A DNA stretch of 20,911 bases from JAMCYG01 sp027365565 (GTDB lineage Archaea > Micrarchaeota > Micrarchaeia > Micrarchaeales > Micrarchaeaceae): positions 1 through 20,911 of the forward strand of contig DAHXMI010000007.1 in NCBI GenBank assembly GCA_027365565.1. The letters run 5' to 3'. The position numbers and the translations under genes are program-made. The stretch's first letter is position 1. Each line of letters opens with the position of its first letter. The notes below the pieces were generated by a model that made no database searches, was not told the DNA's origin, and was given only the letters and a program-made list of their open reading frames with translations. This document shows positions 15,182-20,911 of this stretch, piece by piece.

Positions 15182-16060
15182 TTACATAAACTTTTCGAGA
15201 AACGTCCACTTCTCGCCTATGCTGTTCTCTATCTCTGCGGCCTCGGCGTCTGTTACGTTCGCGAACCTTCCTTGCAGCGATAGGTAATCCCTGAGCGGCT
15301 TCCTCTTCTTAGGATCCGCATACGGTTTGCTTATCGGCGATATGCTAACCTTCCCATTCTCGTACTCGTAGAGTATCCAGACTCCCGACTGCACAGCCAG
15401 CCTTCCTGCCTCCACTCCTTTGTCATAGCCCATGCGCCAGCCTGGCGGGCAGAAAGAGAACAGCTGTATGAACTTCGTTCCCTTGTGCTGTTCCGCCTTC
15501 CTGAGCTTCTCTATGAAATCGGTGGGGAAGGCAACGCTCGCGGTGGCAACGTAATCGAGATTCTGCACCATCATCATGTGAGACACCTCCTTCTTGAACT
15601 CACGCTTGCCCTCCGGCGTCGTGGTAGTCCATGCCCCATGCGGCGTCGATGACGACCTCTGTATGCCTGTATTCATGTACGCCTCGTTGTCGTACATCAC
15701 GAATATTATGTCCTCGCCGCGCTCGGCCGCTCCGCTCAGGGCCTGCAGGCCTATATCTGCCGTTCCTCCATCGCCAGCCCACGCTACCACGGTGCCCTTC
15801 TTGCCCAGCGCCGCGAGCGCTTCCGCCACTCCGCTTGCGGCTGATCCGGCTGCGGCCATAGCGATATTGAGAAGCGGGAACGACGCAGAGCTTTTCGGCC
15901 ACGAGCCCTGCACGACGCTGCCACAGCTCGCTGGCATTACCACTACGGGATTCTCGATTGCCTTCGCCATGAGCCTCAGTCCAAGCGATAGTCCGCACCC
16001 AGGGCACGCCGCGTTCCCAGGCAGCCATTTCTCTTCCTTAGGTATGTCCTTTATCAGCAT
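15182..16060 (-). CDS. porB: Pyruvate:ferredoxin oxidoreductase, beta subunit
   Basis: 292 aa. It holds the thiamine diphosphate site and one [4Fe-4S] cluster: ACPGCG (Cys19, Cys22), Cys46 in ASCGS, and Cys204 in FCPPGW are the probable cluster ligands. The TPP/Mg motif starts at GDGGTADIG (96-104) and runs to YDNEAYMNTG (123-132), followed by STPHGAWTTTTP, typical of PorB. It catalyses pyruvate + CoA + oxidised ferredoxin to acetyl-CoA + CO2 + reduced ferredoxin together with the A, D and G subunits. The start is 4 bp after the porA stop, with an AGCTGAT-like site in the porA end. Last gene of the por operon. Confidence 0.96.
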   Translation of the reverse strand: MLIKDIPKEEKWLPGNAACPGCGLSLGLRLMAKAIENPVVVMPASCGSVVQGSWPKSSASFPLLNIAMAAAGSAASGVAEALAALGKKGTVVAWAGDGGTADIGLQALSGAAERGEDIIFVMYDNEAYMNTGIQRSSSTPHGAWTTTTPEGKREFKKEVSHMMMVQNLDYVATASVAFPTDFIEKLRKAEQHKGTKFIQLFSFCPPGWRMGYDKGVEAGRLAVQSGVWILYEYENGKVSISPISKPYADPKKRKPLRDYLSLQGRFANVTDAEAAEIENSIGEKWTFLEKFM

Positions 16061-16064
16061 GCCA

Positions 16065-17231
16065 TCAGCTCCCTTTCAGGCCGAACCATTCATCGCCTGT
16101 CGGCCTCTTCTGCGTTGCCTCAACCATCTGAACGTAATCATCCGTCTTTATGTCCCTCCCGCCAAGGCCTGCTATAAATCCCTTAACGAAAGGTGCCTCA
16201 TCCGGCCCGTGCGCGCTGTACAACGCTGACCTTATCTCATGTGCAAGTATGCTGCCGCTGCCTACTGATAAGGCGCGTTCTACAACCGTCACAGTCTCAG
16301 CGCCGCCAAGCGCGCTCGCTATCTCTTCACCTGGGAACGGCCTGAGAACCCTTATTCTCATTACCCCTGCCTTTATGCCTTTCTTCCTGAGCCTGTCGCT
16401 CGCCTCCTTCGCGTCGCCGCTGGATGCGCCAATCGAGACTATGACATGTTCCGCGCCGTCGAAGTTGTAAAGGTCGAGCATCCCATACTCTCTGTCAGTT
16501 ATGTTCTTGTACTCATTTGCGACTTCGGACATGGCCCTCTTCGCCGCATTCATCGACTCGAAGGTCCTGCGCCTCATCTCCATGAAATACTCGGGCCCGA
16601 TGACATTGCCGAATGTGAACGGCCTGTCGACGTCTATCGCGAATTCAGTTTTCCTTTTTCCCAGGAAGCGATCCACGCTCTCCTGCTCTGGCATGCTCAC
16701 AGGCATGCTGCTGTGCGTTAGTGTGAACCCATCAAGCCCTACCATCACAGGCAGGGTTACGCGAGGGTCCTCGCCTATCCTGAATGCCTGCAGCACCGAA
16801 TCGAAGGCGTCCTGGTTGTTCTCGGCCATTATCTGTATCCAGCCGCTCGCCGACTGCGTCATGAAGTCGGTATGCTCGTTCAATATGCTCCACGGCGACG
16901 CCAATGCGCGCGTCGCAACCGCCATGACCATAGGCAAGCGCGCGTGCGCAGCCCAATGCACCACCTCGTCCATGTAAAGCAGGCCTTGGCTCGAGGTGGC
17001 CGTGAATGTTCTCGCGCCCGCGGCGCTCGCCCCGATGCACGCGCCCATCGCGCTGTGCTCGGAGTCCACCTTTATGAAGCGCGACTTGAGTCCCTTGTTG
17101 GCTATGAACGTTGCGATGTCCTCAACGATCTCCGTTTGGGGTGTTATGGGATAAGCTGCTATGACCTCGGGCCTGGCCATCATCACCGCCGTGGCGACGC
17201 TTCTGCTTCCTGTCATGACCCTTGTCTGCAT
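16065..17231 (-). CDS. porA: Pyruvate:ferredoxin oxidoreductase, alpha subunit
   Basis: 388 aa from the ATG at 17231. GGTGTG overlapping the porD stop places this ATG at the usual 9-nt offset; the adjacent ATG at 17234 is an alternative, and a longer frame back to 17297 would run through porD. Recognisable are MTGSRSVATAV, YPITPQTEIVEDIA, VDSEHSAMGACIGASAAGARTF (given in part), ATSSQGLLYMDE and GLDGFTLTH, all typical of the pyrimidine-binding domain of POR alpha subunits. The conserved Glu in DSEHSA is the expected TPP-activating region. The C-terminal transketolase-like domain contains GASSGDAKEASDRLRKKGIK. Pyruvate is the most likely substrate because all four por subunits are present, but 2-oxoisovalerate cannot be excluded from sequence alone. 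Confidence 0.95.
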   Translation of the reverse strand: MQTRVMTGSRSVATAVMMARPEVIAAYPITPQTEIVEDIATFIANKGLKSRFIKVDSEHSAMGACIGASAAGARTFTATSSQGLLYMDEVVHWAAHARLPMVMAVATRALASPWSILNEHTDFMTQSASGWIQIMAENNQDAFDSVLQAFRIGEDPRVTLPVMVGLDGFTLTHSSMPVSMPEQESVDRFLGKRKTEFAIDVDRPFTFGNVIGPEYFMEMRRRTFESMNAAKRAMSEVANEYKNITDREYGMLDLYNFDGAEHVIVSIGASSGDAKEASDRLRKKGIKAGVMRIRVLRPFPGEEIASALGGAETVTVVERALSVGSGSILAHEIRSALYSAHGPDEAPFVKGFIAGLGGRDIKTDDYVQMVEATQKRPTGDEWFGLKGS

Positions 17232-17239
17232 CATCACAC

Positions 17240-17557
17240 CTATTCGTCGACCATCTTTATTGCCTTGGTGGGGCACTCGTTGGCACAGATCCCGCATCCC
17301 TTGCAGTAATCGTAGTTTATCTCAACGCTGTCGTCGTCTTTCCTGTGTATCGTCGCCTCTGGGCAGTCTGCCCAGCAGATTATGCACTTTATGCACTTCT
17401 CCTGCTCTATTACCGGCTTCTGCAGCCTCCACTCTCCAGTATTGCCGCCAGAACCGAAATCTGGCGACGAAAGCGGATACTTCATCATAAGCTCTTTTTC
17501 CTTCATGCTCGCTTCGGGCACAACATAATTGCCTTCTGCGGCCATATTATCATCCAT
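17240..17557 (-). CDS. porD: Pyruvate:ferredoxin oxidoreductase, delta subunit (2x[4Fe-4S] ferredoxin)
   Basis: 105 aa. Two complete ferredoxin motifs: Cys55, Cys58, Cys61, Cys65 (CIKCIICWADCP) and Cys85, Cys88, Cys91, Cys95 (CKGCGICANECP). They relay electrons from the TPP site to free ferredoxin. The start is the ATG at 17557, whose A is shared with the TGA of porG (TGATG overlap); an in-frame start at 17599 would run 42 nt into porG and adds an Arg-rich stretch with no family support. The ~50-residue N-terminal extension before the first cluster, containing PLSSPDFGSGGNTGEW, is typical of PorD. Translational coupling with porG is likely. Confidence 0.96.
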   Translation of the reverse strand: MDDNMAAEGNYVVPEASMKEKELMMKYPLSSPDFGSGGNTGEWRLQKPVIEQEKCIKCIICWADCPEATIHRKDDDSVEINYDYCKGCGICANECPTKAIKMVDE

Positions 17558-18162
17558 CACAAGCCACCTGCGCCGCGAGCGCCGCTGAATATCAGACATT
17601 TGTCATATCCTGTCTTAGCCGCTTCAATGTTTCTGTCTGCGAGGGGTTTTTCCCAGTAACCGCTTATCGCCTTCAGCATGTCCTCAAGCTTCACTATTCC
17701 AGTAGCCCTCACAAGCGCGCCCAGCATTGCGGTGTTTATCACCGGCCAGCCTGCCACCACGAGGCCCAGCCTACGCGCTATGCCCGTTGCGTCCACGTAG
17801 AACAGCTTTGCACCGCTGGAGGACAGCCCTGCTGCATACTTTCCCGCCTCTTCCACGCTCGGCAGGTTCATCACTATGCTGCCGCCCTCCTTCAGCTCTG
17901 TCGATGAAACGCCTCTCTTTTCAATCCTGAGCAGCTCGGCATCGAGTATGACTAATATGTCTGGATTGTAGATCTGGCTGTGCACCTTAATGGGTCGTGT
18001 ATCAATGCGTGCGAAGGCCTTGACTGGCGCGCCGCGTCTCTCCCCGCCGAAGAACGGGAACGCCTGCGACTGCATGCCGCCGTTGTACGACGCGATTGCG
18101 GTGAGCTCGGAAGCCATTACTGCACCGTGGCCGCCTCTGCCGTAAAACACAATCTCCTTCAT
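17557..18162 (-). CDS. porG: Pyruvate:ferredoxin oxidoreductase, gamma subunit
   Basis: 201 aa. The N-terminal KEIVFYGRGGHGAVMASELTA is the classic PorG start, followed by FPFFGGERRGAPVKAFARI and the closing AFxYW-like region ISGYWEKPLADRNIEAAKTG. The ATG at 18162 is preferred over that at 18171 because the TATA box TTTAAATA (18184-18191) is centred ~25 bp upstream of it, fitting a leaderless message, and because MKEIVFYGRGGHG is the family N-terminus. First gene of the porG-D-A-B unit. The gamma domain contributes to CoA binding and the subunit interface in this enzyme family. Confidence 0.95.
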   Translation of the reverse strand: MKEIVFYGRGGHGAVMASELTAIASYNGGMQSQAFPFFGGERRGAPVKAFARIDTRPIKVHSQIYNPDILVILDAELLRIEKRGVSSTELKEGGSIVMNLPSVEEAGKYAAGLSSSGAKLFYVDATGIARRLGLVVAGWPVINTAMLGALVRATGIVKLEDMLKAISGYWEKPLADRNIEAAKTGYDKCLIFSGARGAGGL

Positions 18163-18181
18163 AATCTGCATTCTGAATTCA

Positions 18182-18193
18182 GTTATTTAAACC
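18182..18193 (-). promoter_or_regulatory. TATA promoter of the por operon
   Basis: Minus strand reads GGTTTAAATAAC. The box centre is ~25 bp upstream of the porG ATG at 18162, predicting transcription start at or next to the start codon. Confidence 0.68.
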
Positions 18194-18242
18194 GTTCTGC
18201 AGCTACGTTACGGCATGCCAACCTGGTCAATCCAATTCATTA

Positions 18243-18611
18243 TCAGAACCTGTTCTTCCTCTGGGGCTGCGCCTCTGTCTGCTGGCTGCTGGTGCCCACA
18301 GACATGAGATCCATGCCTATTTTCGCAAGCTTGTAGCCTATGTTGGCGAAGAGCAGCAATGCTAGTAGGGTCAGTGTGTCGTATGCAAGCCTGTTCGATG
18401 GGATGGACGATACAACCCCCTTTATTACGGCATTAATTATCCCGGTGCTGGTAGTAACGTTGCCGCTCGGCAGCACGATGTTCTGCTGCGGCGGGGATGC
18501 GGCCAACGAAACGAAGGAGCTGTAGAGCCCGAAAGCCAAGTAGAACGTCGCTCCTATAATGATTATACCGACAAGGAGCAGCACGGACCCATACGTCCCA
18601 TTATCCGCCAT
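18243..18611 (-). CDS. Small two-TM membrane protein of unknown function
   Basis: 122 aa from the ATG at 18611; an upstream in-frame start at 18659 would span the TATA box and is rejected. Two hydrophobic segments are visible: ~9-36 (SVLLLVGIIIIGATFYLAFG within it) and ~75-97 (LTLLALLLFANIGYKLAKIG). The loop between them (~37-74) has an NVT sequon and is probably extracellular; the tail is polar with Gln, Arg and Lys. No family is recognised. TATA-like ATATTTAT at 18640-18647 predicts a very short leader. It lies 80 bp upstream of porG on the same strand, but porG has its own promoter, so a functional link to the oxidoreductase is not shown. Confidence 0.72.
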   Translation of the reverse strand: MADNGTYGSVLLLVGIIIIGATFYLAFGLYSSFVSLAASPPQQNIVLPSGNVTTSTGIINAVIKGVVSSIPSNRLAYDTLTLLALLLFANIGYKLAKIGMDLMSVGTSSQQTEAQPQRKNRF

Positions 18612-18639
18612 GCAATCATTAAGCGAGGTCAACCAAGGA

Positions 18640-18647
18640 ATAAATAT
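18640..18647 (-). promoter_or_regulatory. TATA element of the two-TM protein gene
   Basis: Minus strand ATATTTAT, centred ~32 bp upstream of the ATG at 18611, giving a predicted start site near 18617. Confidence 0.5.
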
Positions 18648-18705
18648 GTTATTGTGCAAAAGGCGCGCAGACTACCATGACATTGAAACAGCGTCAGCCG
18701 AAAGA

Positions 18706-18715
18706 TATTTATATT
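18706..18715 (+). promoter_or_regulatory. TATA element upstream of a candidate RNA gene
   Basis: TATTTATATT in a purine-rich setting (AAAGA before it). The predicted transcription start is near 18737, where a hairpin-rich segment begins. No good start codon with a GGTGA site follows within the next 200 bp. Confidence 0.45.
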
Positions 18716-18736
18716 AGGAGAAATAGATGTTTGGCT

Positions 18737-18900
18737 GCAATCTTGTATTGCACGGAAGGAAAGGAATTACGCTTTTTCTACCACCACAAAATTCCACCCA
18801 CCATTGGCGTAGGTAACCCCTACGCCATTTTGCTGACTCTCAGCGTGAGCCTCACTCCTACTTATATAAAAAGGAAGTATACCGAAGCGTTCCTTTTTTT
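18737..18900 (+). ncRNA. Candidate structured RNA ending in a poly-T run
   Basis: No supported protein gene lies in 18612-18978. This part holds a series of perfect inverted repeats: TGCAAT/ATTGCA (18736-18752, 5-nt loop), GGAATT/AATTCC (18763-18768 with 18790-18795), TGGCGTAGG/CCTACGCCA (18805-18827, 9-bp stem, 5-nt loop), GCTGA/TCAGC (18832-18844), and AAAAAGGAA/TTCCTTTTT (18868-18898). It ends in seven T residues, as expected of archaeal termination, and a TATA box lies at the right distance upstream. It does not match tRNA, 5S, C/D-box or another RNA class I can recognise. It may instead be the regulated leader of the following DUF1059 gene. Confidence 0.4.
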
Positions 18901-18904
18901 GCAT

Positions 18905-18927
18905 CATGCGCCCGGATCTGGCGCATG
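18905..18927 (+). repeat. Inverted repeat upstream of the DUF1059 gene
   Basis: CATGCGCC and GGCGCATG, perfect 8-bp arms separated by 7 bp. It lies after the poly-T run and ~50 bp before the DUF1059 start. It would be an RNA hairpin if transcribed from the TATA-like TTATATAAA at 18862-18870, or a DNA operator otherwise. Confidence 0.55.
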
Positions 18928-18978
18928 CAACGCCCTAATCATTAAATAAATTCACGCCGAGCGTGTACTGGTGAAAGA

Positions 18979-19251
18979 ATGAAGAAATTCACATGCAAGA
19001 ACATAGGTATGGACTGCGCTTTTGAAGCATCTGCCGAAACAGAGGGGGAGCTGATGCAGAAGGTAAGCACCCATGCGAAGGAGGCCCACGGGATGGAGAA
19101 CATCGATGAGGCCACGATGCAGAATATCAAAGCTGCAATAAAAGATGAAGCTGCCGAGCAGGTTGCTGAAGAGCCTGCAGAACCCGAGGCATCCGAGGCT
19201 GCTGAAGAGGCACCGAAGGACAGCACGGCGGAAGCCGCACCCGAGCAGTAA
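18979..19251 (+). CDS. DUF1059 small metal-binding protein with acidic tail
   Basis: 90 aa. Residues 1-55 match the DUF1059 family: KFTCKNIGMDCAFEASAETE at the start and HAKEAHGMENI later. Cys6, Cys13, His32 and His37 are the likely metal ligands. The remaining ~35 residues are a Glu/Ala/Pro tail with no fold, which I do not associate with the family core. GGTGA at 18970-18974 gives the usual 9-nt offset to the ATG. Two TATA-like elements precede it (18862-18870 and 18942-18950); using the nearer one would leave almost no leader. The role of the family is not established. Its last 12 nt fall inside a 108-bp inverted repeat, and the next gene is convergent. Confidence 0.85.
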   Translation: MKKFTCKNIGMDCAFEASAETEGELMQKVSTHAKEAHGMENIDEATMQNIKAAIKDEAAEQVAEEPAEPEASEAAEEAPKDSTAEAAPEQ

Positions 19252-19347
19252 CCGAATATCCAGGATATCCGGTTTAAATCTTCTTTTTTATCTTTTTTAT
19301 TTTACTCTTCCTTTTGGCTTCATTCGCTTATAGCATTTCTGCCGCTC
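19240..19347 (+). repeat. Left arm of a perfect 108-bp inverted repeat
   Basis: Base-for-base reverse complement of 20804-20911. The arm includes the last 12 nt of the DUF1059 gene, the whole convergent intergenic region with its T-rich terminator, and the last 20 nt of the M24 peptidase gene. Identity ends sharply after 19347 on the inner side; the outer limit is unknown because the partner arm runs off the window. Confidence 0.97.
19276..19304 (+). terminator. T-rich terminator after the DUF1059 gene
   Basis: Plus-strand pyrimidine tract with several runs of 4-6 T, beginning 25 bp after the stop. This is the typical archaeal poly-U termination signal. It works for the plus strand only; the convergent peptidase would see runs of A. 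Confidence 0.7.
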
Positions 19348-20416
19348 CATTTGTTATCAGGATATCGTCTTCTATGCGTATGCCGCCGAATCCGGTTATG
19401 TAAATGCCTGGTTCGTCGCTGAAGATCATGTTCCTCCTGAGCCTGAAATCCAACTTAGGCGCCAACGCGTACTTCGCGCTGTCGTGCACGTCCAGCCCTA
19501 TGGAGTGGCCGAGCGAGTGTATGAACTTTCCCCTGTAAATGCCGCCATGCGCCTTGTCTATGAATCTCGCAGCGGCATCGTGCGCTTCATGGCCCATGGC
19601 TCCCTCTACCGCCACGGCCCTCGCGGCTTCCTGTGCGCCCTCCACTGTCTTGTACATGTCCATTATCCTCTTGTATTTGGATGATGCCTTGTCCGGCTTG
19701 AACACGAACGAGCGCGTAACGTCGGAGCAGTAGTTGGCACACCTGGCGCCAACGTCTATCAACACGATGCTGTTCCTGCGGAGCTTCGTCTCATCAGGCG
19801 TGTGATGCGGCAGCGCGGAGTTCTTATCGAAGGCAACTATGCTTTCGAACGATGGCGCATCCGCTCCCGCTTCGGCCATCAAGTAATCGAACTGCATGGC
19901 TAGCTTCTTCTCGCTTATGCCTTCCTTAAAGTATTCCTCCACCTGCGAGAGTGCCTTCTTGACTATTCGGTTCGCCTTCTTAATCCTGCTTATCTCATCT
20001 TCGTCTTTCACTATTCGCGCATTCTCGAAGGCATCGGTAGAATCGGAGAACCTGCTGCCTGGGGAGTGCTTCTTCAGATTCATGTAATATGCGTACGGCA
20101 GGAACCCCGCATTGAATCCTATTTTCTTGCCCTTGAGGAGCCCGTGGAAGTCTTTCCAGACCTCCCTCGCGCTTTCGACCTTGATCAGATCCATGCCCTT
20201 CGGTTTCTGGCTCTGCGCTATGCCATATTCGAGCCCAGACACGAGCAGCGTGGACTTCCTTTTCTCGGCAATGAGTATGCACTGCTCGAACAGGCCCCCA
20301 TCGAATCCAGTCAGGTACCTGAAGTTGCTGTCCATGTTGCCTGTATTCATTACCACTATCGCGTCAACATTGGAATTCGCGAAAACCTTCCCAAGCCTCT
20401 GCGTAACATCTTTCAT
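19328..20416 (-). CDS. M24 family metallopeptidase, probable Xaa-Pro dipeptidase/aminopeptidase
   Basis: 362 aa, the usual size of archaeal prolidases. The N-terminal creatinase-like domain (~1-125) includes NFRYLTGFDGG. The pita-bread domain keeps all five metal ligands: Asp221 (IDVGA), Asp232 (SDVTRSF), His304 (LGHSIGLDVHD), Glu335 (SDEPGIYI) and Glu349 (GGIRIEDDILI). His209-type FDKNSALPHHTP is also present. It cleaves peptides at Xaa-Pro bonds in the cytoplasm with two divalent metals. The ATG at 20416 follows GGTGA; the upstream GTG at 20428 overlaps that site. A TATA-like GATTTATAAC lies ~40 bp upstream. It is divergent from the M1 aminopeptidase fragment, and its last 20 nt are in the inverted repeat. 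Confidence 0.93.
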   Translation of the reverse strand: MKDVTQRLGKVFANSNVDAIVVMNTGNMDSNFRYLTGFDGGLFEQCILIAEKRKSTLLVSGLEYGIAQSQKPKGMDLIKVESAREVWKDFHGLLKGKKIGFNAGFLPYAYYMNLKKHSPGSRFSDSTDAFENARIVKDEDEISRIKKANRIVKKALSQVEEYFKEGISEKKLAMQFDYLMAEAGADAPSFESIVAFDKNSALPHHTPDETKLRRNSIVLIDVGARCANYCSDVTRSFVFKPDKASSKYKRIMDMYKTVEGAQEAARAVAVEGAMGHEAHDAAARFIDKAHGGIYRGKFIHSLGHSIGLDVHDSAKYALAPKLDFRLRRNMIFSDEPGIYITGFGGIRIEDDILITNGAAEML

Positions 20417-20531
20417 TGAATTCACCACTCCAGATTAGCTGTGCAGACAACAGTTATAAATCCGTCAGCCGCATCAAGTTTTATACGCAAGGGTATAATA
20501 TTTTTCTCTGCACGTTTGTTCTGGTGCATTT
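20417..20531. promoter_or_regulatory. Divergent promoter region of the M24 and M1 peptidases
   Basis: 115 bp holding two opposed archaeal promoters. Minus strand: ATTTATAA around 20454-20463, serving the M24 peptidase. Plus strand: GTATAATA around 20493-20500, serving the M1 gene, whose GGTG at 20523-20526 has the usual 9-nt offset to its ATG. Shared placement could co-regulate the two peptidases. Confidence 0.6.
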
Positions 20532-20831
20532 ATGGCGAGAGTGGAAGCGCATGCCGGGCTCGGCGACAATGTCGTACCGGAAGGTTACAGAATAACTATA
20601 GAGCCGGATCTAAGGACGTTCGCATTCAAGGGCAGCGAGACAATATCTGTAGAAGTGAAAAGGCCCACGAAGGCGATAAGACTCAATTCGAAAAAGATAA
20701 AAGTGAAAAGTGCATCGGTATTCTCTTCCGGGAAGATCCAGAAGGCAAGCATCTCCTATTTCAGAGGTAGGGAAGAAATCTCTCTCAGCATTGAGAAACC
20801 GGTGAGCGGCAGAAATGCTATAAGCGAATGA
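20532..20831 (+). CDS. N-terminal fragment of an M1 aminopeptidase, truncated at a repeat junction
   Basis: The first ~91 residues match the N-terminal beta domain of M1 (aminopeptidase N / tricorn-interacting factor) enzymes: GLGDNVVPEGYRITIEPDL, FAFKGSETISVEVKRPTKAI, then IRLNSKKIKVKSASVF. M1 proteins are normally near 800 residues with HEXXH and a distant Glu for zinc; none of that is present. From base 20804 the DNA becomes the reverse complement of 19347-19240, so the last eight residues (SGRNAISE) and the TGA come from repeat sequence read in a different frame from the M24 gene that shares it. Either a real rearrangement broke the gene or the junction is a chimera and the true gene continues elsewhere. 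Confidence 0.82.
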   Translation: MARVEAHAGLGDNVVPEGYRITIEPDLRTFAFKGSETISVEVKRPTKAIRLNSKKIKVKSASVFSSGKIQKASISYFRGREEISLSIEKPVSGRNAISE

Positions 20832-20911
20832 AGCCAAAAGGAAGAGTAAAATAAAAAAGATAAAAAAGAAGATTTAAACCGGATATCCTGGATATTCGGT
20901 TACTGCTCGGG
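20804..20911 (-). repeat. Right arm of the 108-bp inverted repeat, running off the window
   Basis: Exact reverse complement of 19240-19347 right up to the last base, so the true repeat may be longer. It carries an inverted copy of the M24 gene end, the terminator region and the last 12 nt of the DUF1059 gene. Confidence 0.97.

Noticed and set aside
18677..18949. A 90-codon plus-strand frame in the 18612-18978 gap
   Set aside because: No Shine-Dalgarno site, TATA-like elements and a T7 run lie inside it, and the product resembles no family. A structured RNA explains the region better, though a small protein is not excluded.
19240..19347. Terminal inverted repeat of a transposon together with 20804-20911
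   Set aside because: No transposase lies between the arms and the arms contain ordinary gene ends and a terminator, not transposon termini.

Overview
The window reads as archaeal DNA. It carries a five-gene RNA polymerase operon in archaeal form (H, split B''/B', split A'/A''), an archaeal Sm-like protein, a four-subunit pyruvate:ferredoxin oxidoreductase, TATA-box promoters, and GGTGA-type Shine-Dalgarno sites whose first G lies 9-10 nt before the start codon in many genes. Small exported proteins dense in N-glycosylation sequons, and RNA polymerase subunits that diverge at near-universal residues, suggest an uncultivated lineage, perhaps a DPANN/Micrarchaeota-like archaeon. That placement is a guess; no taxonomic search was possible.

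Layout. 1-2946 (+): three cell-surface genes: a Thr/Ser-stalked, Cys-containing protein with a degenerate C-terminal Hint domain (open at the window's left edge), then two membrane-anchored proteins rich in N-glycosylation sequons. 3050-4406 (-): a GNAT acetyltransferase and an LRV/HEAT-like repeat protein. 4407-4527: a divergent promoter region with a nested inverted repeat. 4528-6561 (+): an MFS phosphate:H+ symporter fused to a C-terminal PhoU/DUF47 domain. 6616-7080 (+): a ribbon-helix-helix protein. 7185-14690 (+): rpoH-rpoB2-rpoB1-rpoA1-rpoA2. 14827-15175 (+): lsm and tRNA-Ala(GGC). 15182-18162 (-): porG-porD-porA-porB, transcribed in that order. 18243-18611 (-): a small two-TM membrane protein. 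18612-18978: a gap that may hold a structured RNA gene. 18979-19251 (+): a DUF1059 metal-binding protein. 19328-20416 (-): an M24 Xaa-Pro peptidase. 20532-20831 (+): only the N-terminal ~91 residues of an M1 aminopeptidase.

How the genes relate. The rpo genes make most of the transcription core. The por genes oxidise pyruvate to acetyl-CoA and pass electrons to ferredoxin. The symporter-DUF47 fusion would take up phosphate with its probable accessory domain built in. The M24 and M1 peptidases, divergently transcribed, suit peptide catabolism that could feed such a metabolism.

Most notable points: (1) RNA polymerase active-centre motifs (NADFDGD, trigger loop, bridge helix, B' nucleotide-contact segments) carry substitutions at positions I know as nearly invariant; (2) the MFS-DUF47 fusion; (3) a perfect 108-bp inverted repeat (19240-19347 / 20804-20911) that cuts the M1 aminopeptidase and runs off the window end, either a rearrangement or a fold-back chimera; (4) a candidate ~160-nt structured RNA at 18737-18900; (5) a degenerate Hint domain on a surface protein.
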